Below, piece by piece: positions 46,321 to 57,503 of a stretch of DNA of 64,000 bases. The notes under the pieces are model-generated. The model had not been told where the DNA came from. It saw nothing but the letters and a program-made list of their open reading frames with translations, and searched no databases. Location of the stretch: assembly GCA_947095585.1 (NCBI GenBank), contig OX352764.1, positions 73,675,536-73,739,535 on the forward strand. Direction: 5' to 3'. Positions within the stretch are counted from its first letter, which is position 1. The number at the start of each line of letters is the position of its first letter. The DNA comes from Nephrocerus scutellatus (taxonomy: Eukaryota > Arthropoda > Insecta > Diptera > Pipunculidae). Both the position numbers and the translations under genes were made by a program.

Positions 46321-46605
46321 TTATTCTGGTCGGCATGTCTGAAACATAAATCTTAAGACCAGGTCGTTGCTTTCGCAAATTTGCCATTTCCCATAGTCGG
46401 TGTCGTACAAATATTTCTCAGGTGGATTGGATTTAATGGTTGCACACGACCATCCTGAATTCTGGGATAGTTTTTTTCGGAACATCTTCTGACGGCGGAA
46501 ATAGATAAAAACTCTTAATGAAGATGCACGATTCTCAAAAGTAATAGCGCCAAGTCGTACAACAACATTTTTTTGCACGAACGTACGAAAGAAATTATAA
46601 AATAA
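46321..46605 (-). CDS. Candidate exon or single-exon ORF, unknown
   Basis: A minus-strand frame open from about 46605 to a stop at 46321, with no ATG near its start. It is rich in residues unusual for random AT-rich sequence (W, C, G, P): NSGWSCATIKSNPPEKYLY, DTDYGKWQICESNDLVL. No domain is recognised. Together with the two segments to its left it forms a run of coding-like pieces on one strand, each separated by 25-200 bp. Confidence 0.25.
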   Translation of the reverse strand, partial: LFYNFFRTFVQKNVVVRLGAITFENRASSLRVFIYFRRQKMFRKKLSQNSGWSCATIKSNPPEKYLYDTDYGKWQICESNDLVLRFMFQTCRPE

Positions 46606-46623
46606 CGGTTATTTAGGATAAGG

Positions 46624-46764
46624 ATGACTTTGGGCTATGTATCATTGTTTATTGGTTGCACAGTAGGCGGCATTTTATTGATTTGGTGTACTATGAAGTT
46701 TTATAACTTGTTTTTGAAGTGCAAAGGTTTTACATTAACACAAGCTGAATATGCAAGCTACTAG
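46624..46764 (+). CDS. 46-residue membrane-type micro-ORF
   Basis: A complete small ORF with an ATG at 46624 and an in-frame stop upstream. It starts MTLGYVSLFIGCTVGGILLI, a likely membrane helix (about residues 4-22, with a GCTVGG small-residue patch), followed by a short basic and polar tail (KCKGFTLTQAEYASY). It lies divergently from the minus-strand segments at 45.8-46.6 kb. It is too short for statistical support, and neither ribosomal nor homology evidence is available. Confidence 0.25.
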   Translation: MTLGYVSLFIGCTVGGILLIWCTMKFYNLFLKCKGFTLTQAEYASY

Positions 46765-47089
46765 GAAAATGTAACGGATACACAATATATAGTTAAAATA
46801 ATACCAATCGTACTTAACTGATACTTAACTGATGCATTAATAGATACCAAACTGAGTCATTAGAAAGAAACAAAAGTTACACAAAATTGTATTTGTTGTC
46901 TTTAAAAGTTTTTATAATGCCGTTTTGCGATATTTTATTCCCCGTTACTGGAAAAGTTTGATGGCAACGGTTCAAGAGCCTTTGTGATGTCATGACCGTG
47001 TACATTTTTGCCCTATTGACTGATACTGTGACCTTAAAAAATCTATTGTATCGTAGGGAGTAACTAATCTAAGAGACTTACTACTTTCC
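46765..47089. other. AT-rich sequence, no gene seen
   Basis: A 14-codon frame starting at about 46918 (MPFCDILFPVTGKV) is too short to interpret. Nothing else is supported. Confidence 0.45.
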
Positions 47090-48280
47090 TAATGAAGTAT
47101 AGTATGACCTTAGTGGCAGATTTTCTCGGTCTGTCGACGAACATATTGCCTTGGGGAAAATACGTCTCCGTATCCAGATCAAAACTGGACAGTCACAGAG
47201 AATGTGCCCGGATGTGTTGGGTCCGAAAACCCCAGCTCCAGAATCCACCTTCGATACGTCAGTGTACCAGACCAGATATTTATTGTCCAGTGCTGGTGCA
47301 CCATTAGACCAGATGCTCGGTTCAATAATGTAGCTTCTTGGGCTTAATTACAGTTTTCCGTTCAAGAGCTTTCGGCCACCGTATGATGGCCGCCTACGTG
47401 ATAATTGGTCTCACCATCAAAGTATACATCCAATGTATAATTTTAGGTTTAAGACCCCAATATATGCCGTAGAGGCGTTTACAGGCCCACAGGGCCTTAG
47501 TGGGACGTTTGGTGGTGGACTTGATATGAGAATTCCAGTTTAGTCGTTTATCAAGGATGACTTAGAAATATTTAACTTCGTTGGAATACTCTAATGTAAT
47601 GCCTCTTATGATTATTGGTCCCATATCGGAAAATCTTTGTTTCGTGAAAGATGTTTTGCATGGATAGATGGAAAGCTCTTCTCTACTGCACCATTCTAAG
47701 ACGTGAGGGAACGTGTATGTGAACCGACGTAGGTGTAGAGGGCTAGATGTATCTCGCCAGGCTCTGATATGAACATCAATAAGATTCTCCATAATTTTGA
47801 GAACAAATGATAGAAGAGTGTAAGATTTAGGCAGTTTAGGGATAAAGATTACGTTAACCTTTCTTATACCTTGTTCCTTATACGAAATCTAACCCCAGTT
47901 GTAGCTGGCTCTAAATAAAGCAATCAAACCTGGCAGGATGAGCTCAATTGCCCTCTGTAAAAACGCTGGAAAAACGCTATCTCCGCCTTTGAATGTGCTT
48001 TGAATGGTTGGAACGGTCCATTTAACCTTATCTTGATTAAATATTTTTCCTGATAAACTATATGATTAGGGTTTGTATGTGGAACATAAGTGGAAGAACC
48101 AGGATAATGAACTTGAAGTAGCATCCAAATTATGTCCTCTCGCTCCGACGTGTAGTTACCATCTATCTTCTTCAGTAAGCTTACGCAATATGTCCGATCT
48201 TTGACGAGTGCCTTGTGGATTCGTGCCACTACTGGCATATCAGCAATGTTTTCACAGCATTTCCTCCATGTGGGTCTTTT
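47090..48280 (-). pseudogene. RNase H-bearing LINE, part downstream of RTE insertion
   Basis: In element order: linker (from 48280, RPTWRKCCENIADMP, ARIHKALVKDRTY, YTSEREDIIWMLL), RT start (about 47960-47830, LPGLIALFRASYNWG and VNVIFIPK), then a deletion that removes the catalytic box and a jump to the RT thumb (47792-47562, CSREELSIYPCKTSF). After that come KALWACKRLYGIYWGLKPK (about 47490) and the RNase H start WYTDVSKVDSGAGVFGP (about 47260), where the canonical TDGSK has become TDVSK. The element continues on the far side of the RTE at 51333. Confidence 0.75.
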
Positions 48281-51200
48281 CATCATCATATTTCGCTTTA
48301 CAACCGGGGTCCGGTCCTGGCCTCCCGCAAAAAGTCTCTCCACCGGTCCCCATTTCGAGCCGATGTCATCCAGTATGGCATACCTAAAGTCTGGGCGTCC
48401 TGGTCTACGCCATCCTTCCAGCGTAGGCTTAGCCGGCGTCGCTGTCGTGTTCCATAAATCCTACCGCAAAGGACTTTCCGAGCAGGATCCTCTTCGCTCA
48501 TGCGAGCTAGGTGTCCTGCCCACTGGAGCCCTCCGAGCTTAATTTTCTTCACGATTTCGACATCGCGATAACGCTCGTAGATCTCATCATTATAGAGTCT
48601 CCGGAATCGTCCTTCCTCACATACGGAGTCAACAATTCTCCGTAAGACTTTTCTCTCGAACGCGGCTAAGAGGTCAGAATGTTTTTTGCTAAGCACCCAA
48701 GTCTCGGATCCATATGTAAGTACTAGTATGTCTTATATATCAGGATGTTATGGTTAAGTTCCTGGATTTGAAGAGCCTTGACAGACTATATTAGGCTTTG
48801 TTGGCTTTAAGCAACCGTGCGCATATTTCTACTTCCATGCTGTTATCGGCTGCTACAGTTGACCCGAGATAGTTAAAGGATTGCACTACCTCAAATTTGT
48901 GCCCCACTATTTGAATTTAGGGACTAATGTTGGATCTTCTACTCGCAGACGTGGCCACCATGTACTTTGTTTTGCTCTCATTTATGTGCAGCCCCAGATT
49001 TCGTGCCGCCTGCTTCTCTGGATGAAAGCTTCCTATGTAGCTCTTCGGTTTCTACCAACGAAGTCAATATCGTCTTCGTAAGCCAGTATCTGAATGGACT
49101 TATATAGTTCCTCTCGCCGTCAGATTTTTTCCAACACCAGGTTGAAGAGGACGCAGGCCAGTCCATCCCCTTGTCGGAGCCCGTTATAGATGTTGATAGT
49201 GATCCGGATATTTTTGCTTGGCTTATAACATTGGTCATGGTCAACCTACATAGTTATGTCAGTTTATTTGGGATGCCGAATTCTCTCATGGCTTTATAAA
49301 GTTCTACGCTGGCTATGCTATCATAGGTGGATATAAAGTAAAGATGGTGTAGTGAGTTTTTGAAATTCTAGACATTTTTCCATCACCTGCCTTAGGGTGT
49401 AAATCTGATCGGTTGTTGATTTGCCTGGGATGAAGCCACACTGGTATGGACCAATCATGACTTTAGCGTATCCTGTCTTGAAGGATAGAGGAGAAAATCT
49501 CTCAACAACGTTATACCACGATAATTGCTGCATTTTGTGATATCTTCCTTCTTATGTATTGGGCACAAGATGCCTCTTCGCCAGTCTTCTGGCATAGCTT
49601 CATCTTCCCATACGCTGGCATCCCGATCCAGATCCCCGGGCCTTATTATTTTTGAGCCGATTTGTTGCTCTGCTATTTTAGTCTATGCTTGCTGGCGGCA
49701 GCATAGTATGATCTTCGGTCATTGATGGAGCCTCCAATTCCTCAGTTAGCTGGCCATTTAGCAACTCATGAAAGTGCTCTTCCCATCGCTTTAAGATGCC
49801 TTTAAGATCGGCGATCAGATGACCCTCTTTGTCCTTGCAGTATGTGCAACGCGGTATATATTGCGTCATACCGCGGACTCTTTGGTAGAACTTCCGCGCC
49901 TGGTGCGGTCATTGCTCTCTGTACTGTTCCAGTACACGGACGAGATTCTTTTCCCATACTGCTTTCTTTCGCCGGTAAACTGTTTTTTCATATCTTCTGA
50001 GCTCTTTATATTCATCTTCACGTGCCCACGTTCTATGAGATTGTTCCATTGCTCGGTACGCAACATTCTTACGTTCAGTCGCTAGCTTACATTCGTCATC
50101 GAACCAGTCGTTCCGATCTCTACGACTACTGCCTAAAATTGAGTCAGCAGTACTAATGACAGTATTTTTAAGGCGTCTCCATTTCTCTTCTACGCCTGAC
50201 ATTGTAGCCCCAGGACTTACTCGAGTCCTATGGCTTGACTGTAGTTGTTTCTGGTCCCTTCGTTGCGAAGAGCAGCCATGTTGACTCGAATCTGATCCGC
50301 GGATGCAGTCTTTCGTGATGATGCAATCCGCGCTCGGAGCACCATACCAACAAGATAGTGGTCCGAATCTATGTTGGCACCTCGGTAAGTGCGTACCGTC
50401 ATCAGGTTCGGGTTGTGCCGGCGGTCTATCAACACGTGGTCTATCTGGTTGCGAGTGGCTCCATCACGAGATACCCAGGTGGGTTTGTGGATATTTTTAA
50501 GCGCAAACCTTGTACTCGCAACGATCAAATTATTGATTGCTGCCATCTCTATGACTCGTTGTCCATTGTCATTAGTGTTCTCGTGTAATCTATGGGTGCC
50601 AATGTACTGCCTGACTCCCTACCTATTTTTGCATTCATATCCCTCCGAATGATTTTTACATCCTACTGTGGGCAGGCATGTAGTTCCCGTTCGACTGATT
50701 AAAAGAATTCTTCTTTTTCATCATCTGGAGAATCCTCTGTAGTTGTGTGAACGTTTATGTGGCTTATGTTTTTAAATTTGCCCCGCACGCGAAGGGTGCA
50801 TAGCCGTTCATTTATTGATTTAAAGCCGATAACGGTGGGTTTCATTCTTTTGCCGACTAGAAGCCCCACCCCGAGCACATGATATCCTGCACGACAGCTG
50901 TAATATATGTCATATTCTGATTTTTGTAAGACACCATTCCCTGTCAGCCACATCTCCTGGATTGCTGTTATGTCAGCCTTATATTTAGACAGGGTATCGG
51001 CCAGCTGCTGTGCAGCTCGAGCTCTATAAAGTGAGCGTACGTTCCATGAGAAAATTCTTAAATCGTTTCGTTGTCGTGGTCGCCGTCGTTCATCAGTGTA
51101 TCCTAGGCTGATTTTGAGTTCTGTAATAATAATTTTTTACAGGCGAGGTTATTGGCCTCGTGCCAACCTTACTTCGAAGGGACTAGCCCGATCATTCAGC

Positions 51201-51332
51201 TTTTCCTGCATTGGAGGAAAATTACCGGCGGCCACCACGTGGAGGTTTGATCGCACTTCCACTAGTCAGAGATAGTTACGGCCACCTGCAGTTCTAGAGC
51301 ATTCTATACTATTCGCCCTACTCTGCTTCTGC
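48281..51332 (-). mobile_element. RTE-clade LINE, most complete copy
   Basis: Flanked by tctttt on both sides (48275-48280 and 51333-51338), a 6-bp target duplication. Removing the element restores the reading RRSKRPTWRKCCEN of the LINE around it. The 3' end has the catcatcat tail (minus strand atgatgatg). The 5' end is slightly shorter than copies 1 and 2. At 3.05 kb it is near the usual RTE length. Confidence 0.85.
48298..50953 (-). pseudogene. RTE endonuclease-RT, broken but ordered
   Basis: Pieces in order: 50953-50699 (VLGVGLLVGKRMKPTV, HINVHTTTEDS), 50546-50217 (TRNQIDHVLIDRRHNPNLMT, DSDHYLVGMVLRA: the endonuclease SDH motif is present), 50202-49909 (DRNDWFDDECKLATERKNVA), 49869-49678 (TQYIPRCTYCKDKEG), 49533-49321 ([20 protein letters not shown]), 49244-48978 (RT with TMTNVISQAKISGSL; the YADD region is damaged near 49075) and 48696-48298 (C-terminal KLGGLQWAGHLARMSEEDP). 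Frameshifts separate them all, so the element is not active. Confidence 0.85.
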
Positions 51333-51830
51333 TCTTTTGGATCGTCTCAATTCAGAGTTATACTCCGTAAGGGCGAACCTATACACGTCCTAGATCTTCA
51401 TGCGTTTTGCAGTGTTGAAAAGTTTTCTATCTTTCTTCCTAAGTTTGGCCAGCCGGTCATTTAACCGGGGAACCTTACGTTTACTCAGACTGGTTTTGGG
51501 AACACAGCTACCTTAGAATAAATAATATATATCCCCTATGGACTTTATGGGAGTAGGTAGCATATCTATGTTGGTGAGGACAAGTTCCCGATAAAGATTC
51601 TAGTCCGTATACTTAGGATCTTATCTAGAAGAAGAAGGATGTGCCAATCTGCCTAGAAAGTCAAACCTGATATGTTGATTGTCAGACAGAGAGGCTTCAT
51701 CGGACACATGCCAGCTTTCGACGATACTAGATATAAATTTTTTGAAGAGTTTCCTTAAATAAGTAGATATTTCATTCTGCTGCGTAAGAATTTTCTCTTA
51801 ACTTGGGAGTTCTCCTTGTCATGCCTTAAA
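51333..51830 (-). pseudogene. RNase H-bearing LINE, part upstream of RTE insertion
   Basis: Minus-strand continuation of 47090-48280. The linker reads YRFALTEYNSELRRSKR just before the RTE, and the endonuclease end (about 51730-51640) reads WHVSDEASLSDNQHIRF, where SDN stands in place of the catalytic SDH. It is degenerate beyond 51800. Confidence 0.65.
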
Positions 51831-51969
51831 TCCATATGAAAGAAATATTATAACTAAAGTTTAACACCAACAGCTTTGATATTATCATTAGGTTACTGTA
51901 TTTGCCATCCACGAGCATATTTCTTTTTAAAATGTTATAAAATTGAATTGAATTACTAACAGTGGCCAC

Positions 51970-52045
51970 CACAAGTAAATTAGGATAATCATGGCACGTC
52001 AGAATAATCATAGCACGTCGGTCAGGATAATCATGGCACGTGCAT
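51970..52045 (+). repeat. Short tandem repeat, about 22 bp x 3
   Basis: Three imperfect copies of ggataatcatggcacgtc. The last one creates a CACGTG site. Confidence 0.7.
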
Positions 52046-52859
52046 ATCTTCATATGAGATTATCATAATTGCTCCGCTCCTTTTATACTCGTATACTTGT
52101 AGAATTTCTTGCTCTATTAAGTACTTTAATTTTCTACATAATACAAGTTGACACCGTGTTCTTTTTTTCGCTGTCTCTCAGCACTGACAAAGTCCTTATT
52201 TATCCCTTTTTGAAATACCAAAAAAATTAATTAAATAAATGCAAAAAATAGTTTCAACAAAAAAGTATTGTTCCAATTTTTTTTAAAACTTTTGAATTGT
52301 GAACTGCATAAGTACAGGAGGTTTATTTCTGGATAAAAAAAAAGTTTATACCCCCATTCAAGGATAACCGTGTAATGGGAAAAATCTAAAAAAATTCATT
52401 AAACTTGAAACTTTTGCAATTTAATCGAAGAATTTTCTATCTTTTGTCTTGAGATGCGCAGCAACGGTTCTATGAATTTGCATTTATACATATACCAATA
52501 TATACATTTTCACATCGTAAAATCATTCGTGCCGTAATGGATTTGGACAAATCTCACAAAAAAGAAATGGAAGTTAGCAAAATGTACTTGAAACAACAAA
52601 TGAGCTTTATCCATGCATGACTTAATATTTAAATTGGATATTGGGCACCTGGATGTAGCGATGTGACATGCAGAAACGATATGTTTTTATCGAGTTGCTG
52701 GAGCGTGTTATTCATAAGTTCATTACATGAGAAGAATTGAAAAATGCCCTATCCCATGCATTACCACTAGGACTTCAAAACAGAAATCGTGACTCTAAGC
52801 TAATGGGTAGGATTACTATCACGAAGAAAAAAATATTTCACTTCATCGTGCTACTATCG
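52046..52859. other. AT-rich sequence, no gene seen
   Basis: No supported coding frame or repeat. Confidence 0.5.
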
Positions 52860-52980
52860 ACAATACGTGTATTCGCCTCGAACTTGAGTACAATTGTCAT
52901 ATCTATTTAGATGCGCCTAAGCCTACCTAGCATCTGCTGAATAGAATACAAAACGACACTAAAACTGATCCATGACGGCG
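52860..52980 (+). mobile_element. FADD-type LINE fragment (RT thumb)
   Basis: ttgagtacaattgtcatatc and gctgaatagaatacaaaacg match the reverse complement of 3480-3575. About 120 bp only. Confidence 0.65.
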
Positions 52981-55560
52981 ACAGGTTAAGTTAGGTTAGA
53001 TTAAGGTGGCTGTCAGTGAAACCGACACACTTAGACCAGAAATGGTCCATTGTGATAGCACACGGATCAGAAAAGTTTCCCTCCACCTACTCGTTGAACC
53101 ACTTAGAGCTTCGTAGGAGACTTTTGATATCAGTGTTGATAAGATCATAGTGTCATTGTATAAGAAAGCTCCCATATGGAATTTACGCTGCTGGGAGATG
53201 GCTGGACAAGTACAGAGAATATGGATGATGATCTCCTCCTCCTCCTCATCCATGCAGCTTCTGCAGAAGTCATTCGAGAAGACCCTGAGTCTTGCTGCAT
53301 GCTTGCCTATGAGACAGTTTTCCGTAATGACACTTACCGCACCGATGTGCGATCTTTTTTGAGAAATCAAACACTTTGAGCATTTCGGATCCAGCTTTGT
53401 CGCTATGCAAGTTGTACCGTTTGACCACCTATGAGTAGTTTTGTCAATAGCATCCCGCATTATCATGAGTTTTCATAAAGCGATTGGTATGCCTAGAAAA
53501 CTATATTTTGGTAAGATGTGTAGTGTAGTTCCTTGTTTGCCGAGTTCGTCAACCATACAGTTTTCCGGAATGTCTCTATGCCCCGGCACCAAACACAGGT
53601 AGATATTAAACTGCTCCGTCATCTCCCTAAGAGATGATCGGCAACTAAGTGCTAAGATTGAATTTGTAGAGACTGATTCCAGGGATTTCATCGCGGCTTG
53701 GCTATCCGAGAATTAACGGGTATCCTTAGCGGATATGACGTTACTCTTCGGGCAAGATAAGGCTTCACTGATCTCCATAATTTCAGCCTAGAAAACGGAA
53801 GGAAGACGGAAAGAGAGGCTAAGATTTAGCTTCCTCCGCCATCCACCTCACCACTCCTTCATCAATTTTAAATGAATGTGTCCATGTTCCAGGTACGCCC
53901 CTTCCTCCCCGAAAGATCTGGAAGGGAAGGTGACCTGGAATATAGAGTTTTCAAACTCTTTCTTGCATGTTAGGTTTCCAGCTTAGCTTTCTATCCAAAA
54001 TAAGAGTCAATTACTTGGCTTTATCGGAGAATGTTGAGCTTGTACCTTTAATAGAAGTAGGGTCAACATGTGTTATTTTGTACTTCCTAACAAAGAGGAC
54101 AAGTTCAGTTTTACGTAGGTTTACCCATAAACCGCAGTGATCTGTCCAATTTGTTAACTTGTTGAGAGCATTTTTCAGGAGTTCTCTTAAGGTGATAGGG
54201 ATCTTTCCTGAGACGGGCAATAGTAACGTCATCCGCATAAGCGGTCACTAGGCAGCCATCCCGTCTCAAGCATACAAGCAGCTCATTCACCACTAAGTTC
54301 CATAGAAGGGGGGACAGGACTCTACTTTGTGGAGTTCCTCTCCAGGCAGAACTTCTGGCAGACGATACACCCTGTTTTGAGTTAACCAAGTTTGAGCTTG
54401 GAATATATTCAAAAAGTAACTTACCACTATCGTTGATGTCGGAACCATGGAACCACACCGAATGATGAGCATCGCAACCGATTATGAGGCAGATGTTTTT
54501 TCGGCTTGCCTCAGCAATAATTTTCTCAATGTTTACGCCTGGAAGAGAGCCCACTTGATCGTGAGGGAGATACGCCGATACCATCCAGTAGGTGCCTTTG
54601 GCAGTCTCTAGTTGCGCCGCGGTGACATCTCGAATATCCAGAAGTCCTGAGTACATGAACCAGGTTGTTAACAATCCATGGTTCTTGGATCAGTACGATG
54701 TCCTCTCTCTCCATCTTTCAGCAGACGAGTCCTTTTTGGAGAGTTGGAGGTTAATCTGGACTAACTGCAGCATTCTTTACTACAGCTAGGCAGAGAAACA
54801 TCCAGCACGGTATTATCCAGGTCTTTCCTTTCTGAGGGCGAATTAAGAAGTTCATCTTCTTTAGGGAAGTCCCAGGTGTGGGCCCTCGATCTGCTTATGA
54901 TATTTTCCCTTGCCACAACCTCGATCCTGGAACCCGGCCATACCTTCCCCAGTCTACTTATAGCTTGCTTGTTGAGGTCATAAGATCTCAAATCATCACA
55001 GGCATCACATTAAGCCACCCGCAAGTGATCGGAGGAGGTCCTGAGTGGTCCGTTTCCTGAGCGGTTTCCTCCACCGATCTCGTCCGCTTGGACGTGTGGT
55101 CCTTGCTGGTCTGCTTACTGTCCTTGTTGATAAAGTCCTGAGCCCATTTGAGTTTCGCAACCTGACTCGGAGTTCTGTTGGTCTCCGAAATATTTCCGAG
55201 GGCCTTCAGCGTCCGAGTGGCATTTCGCAGATCCTTGTAGTGCGATCTGAGTAGAGTACGTTGTTACCTGCAGCGGAAGGGCCTTGAAGTGCCAGAATCC
55301 TGCCACTGCCCATCGAAGGCATGCCTTTAATGGCCCTCCTGCGGTAATCGGCAGTGGATGAACCACTGCCTTTATTTGCAATCGCACTTCCGGTAGACAG
55401 CAAGGTCATCGTTCTACCATCCGGCTTAGAAATGGAACCGGCCTTTGAAATTATTGGTTCTAGTTTGCTTGAACTAGAAAAGCAATATTTTTTATTGTGC
55501 TGCATTTTTGTTCCCACGAGTGGCGGAGAAAGAAGGTCCATCTGTACAGAGATCCGCAGT
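52981..55560 (-). pseudogene. RNase H-bearing I/LOA-like LINE, longest copy
   Basis: In element order: an ORF1-like Ser-rich part (55610-54761, including WPGSRIEVVAREN), endonuclease (54714-54526, EDIVLIQEPW; 54674-54420, GTYWMVSAYLPHD, CLIIGCDAHHSVW, SDINDSGKLLFEY), then a fused RT part after a deletion (GTPQSRVLSPLLWNLVVNEL, VTAYADDVTIA), RT thumb (54238-54011), RNase H end (53691-53473, LCLVPGHRDIPENC) and the Cys-rich tail (53466-52996, KRSHIGAVSVITENCLIGKH, CRSCMDEEEEE). The 3' end has a ggttaagttaggttagatta tail. Endonuclease and RT are joined in one open frame across the deletion, which is why a long but meaningless frame exists. Confidence 0.8.
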
Positions 55561-56955
55561 AAACATATTATATGGACTCCGTAATCGTCCTTCCTCACAT
55601 ACGGGGACAATAATTCTCGATTAGAATTTGCTCTCGAACACGGCTAAGAGATCATAATGCATTTTTTCTAAGCACCCAACTCTCGGATCCATATGTAAGT
55701 CCTGGTATAACCATTGTCTTAAACACCAGCAGCTTGGATGTTATGGTCAAATTCATGGATTTAAAGAGTTTGTTAGATTTAAGCTACCGTGCGCGTATTT
55801 CCAGTTCCATATTGTTATTTTCTTTTACAGTTGACCAGAGATAATTGAAGGCCTCCAATATTTTAATTAAGGGAGCAATGCTGGATCCATGTATTACATT
55901 TTGCTCTCATTTATGTGCAGCCCATGATTTTGTACCGCCTACTTATATATCAAGTTTCTTGTACAGCCCTTGGGTTTCTACCAAAGATGTCAATATCGTC
56001 TACGTAAGCCAGTATCTATATGAAATTATAGAGGATTGTTTCTCTAGCCGTTATATTAGAGTCTCGGATTACTTTTTCTAAACCCAGGTTTCAGAGGAAG
56101 CAGACCAGTCCATCCACTGGTCGGTGCCCGTTATAAATGTTGAATGGGCTCTTAATACTGATTCGGATATTTTAACTTGGCCTGTAACATTGCTCTTGGT
56201 CAACTTAAATAGTCGTGTCAGTTTATTTGTGATGCCGAATTCTTTCATGGCTTTATAAGGCTCTACTCTGACTATGCTATCTTAGGCTTTCTTTCGCAGG
56301 TAAATTGTTTTTTCATATCTTCTGAGCTCTTTATATTCTTGCGATATGATTGATAGATATAGATTTCCCGTTCGATTGATTCAAAGAAATACTGGTTTTC
56401 ATCATCTGGGGAATCTTAGGGAGGTGCGTGAATGTTTATGAGGCTTATTTTCTTAAATCAGCTCCGCACGCGAAGGATACCTATCCGTTCATTGACCGCT
56501 CGAAAGCCGATAACGGTGGGTTTAATTTTTTTGCTAACAAGACAGCCCAACCCAAGCGTATGATGTCTTTCATGAAGGCTGTAATATATGTCATATTCTG
56601 ATTTTTGTAATACACCATTTCCCATCCACCGCATCTGCTGTACTGCTGATATGTCAGCATTATATTTGAACTTGTTTTCGGCTAGCTGTTGTGCATTTCG
56701 AGCTCTATACAGTAAGCTTAGTCCGATGAAAAAATTCTTAATTCGTTTAGACGTTTTCGTTCCCGTTGATCAGTTTTAGATGCTATTTTCTGGTTCGTAT
56801 TTTTTTCGGGCGATGTTATTACCTTGCGTCAACCTTACTTTGAAAGGACTATCCCGATCATTCAGTTTTTCCTTTATTGGAGGGAAATAACAGGCGGCCA
56901 CCAGGTGATGGTGATGGCCACATGAAATTCTGATGAATGTTACGTATTATTCCCT
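55561..56955 (-). pseudogene. RTE-clade LINE with two large internal deletions
   Basis: Matches the minus-strand copy at 48281-51332 in blocks: C-terminal part (55570-55830), RT (55900-56285, including tcgtctacgtaagccag, the antisense of the YADD region), a small linker block (56286-56340), and the endonuclease (56365-56955, gccgataacggtgggttt and gacatatattac-type text). The 3' end is missing at 55561, where the RNase H LINE begins. Confidence 0.75.
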
Positions 56956-56984
56956 CTATTCTGCTGATTTATATATAATGTACA

Positions 56985-57503
56985 TACGCTAAAGGGATTT
57001 GCACCCTTATAGTACTTAGCACAGCGTGGTGGTTAGGAAATCAGGGAGAGGAAAAGTTGAGTGTCAATGCACGCGTGTCTTAAATGACTGCAGATCATAT
57101 AAATGCGGAAACACAGAATCGGTCAATTCATTCCACATAACTATAGTGCGGCTAAGGAAAGAATCTCTGAATTGGTCCGCAGATAGGACTAATGGTAGAC
57201 CCGTGCGCTCGAGTTGTGGCGCGGGTATTACGGATGGGTTTGATAATGGGCGGGAAGTATCTGGAGATTTTTATTTTTGAACACCGCTTGTGAAAAAAGC
57301 GATAAAACAGTGACAAACAAGCGATTCGATTGTTTTTGCGATATTTACGTCACCAATAAGTTTAATCGCGCGGTTCTGAATTCTATCTAGTAGATGCAAC
57401 GTAGTCTTGGAGGCACCTGCCCAGACAATACAGTTGTATTCAAGTTAAGGGCGAATATATGCCTTGTAAATAGTAGCTAGATCTGAAGTAGTGGAGTACA
57501 TCA
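56985..57503 (-). mobile_element. FADD-type LINE, 3' end, diverged subfamily
   Basis: Parallels 3096-3610: gatttgcacccttatagta, cacagcgtggtggttagga, aaaagcgataaaacagtgac and aagtttaatcgcgcggttct. It is 5'-truncated at about 57503, immediately followed by an RTE fragment on the other strand. Confidence 0.75.

Noticed and set aside
48201..48542. 113-codon plus-strand ORF
   Set aside because: Antisense to the RTE C-terminus (GHLARM region).
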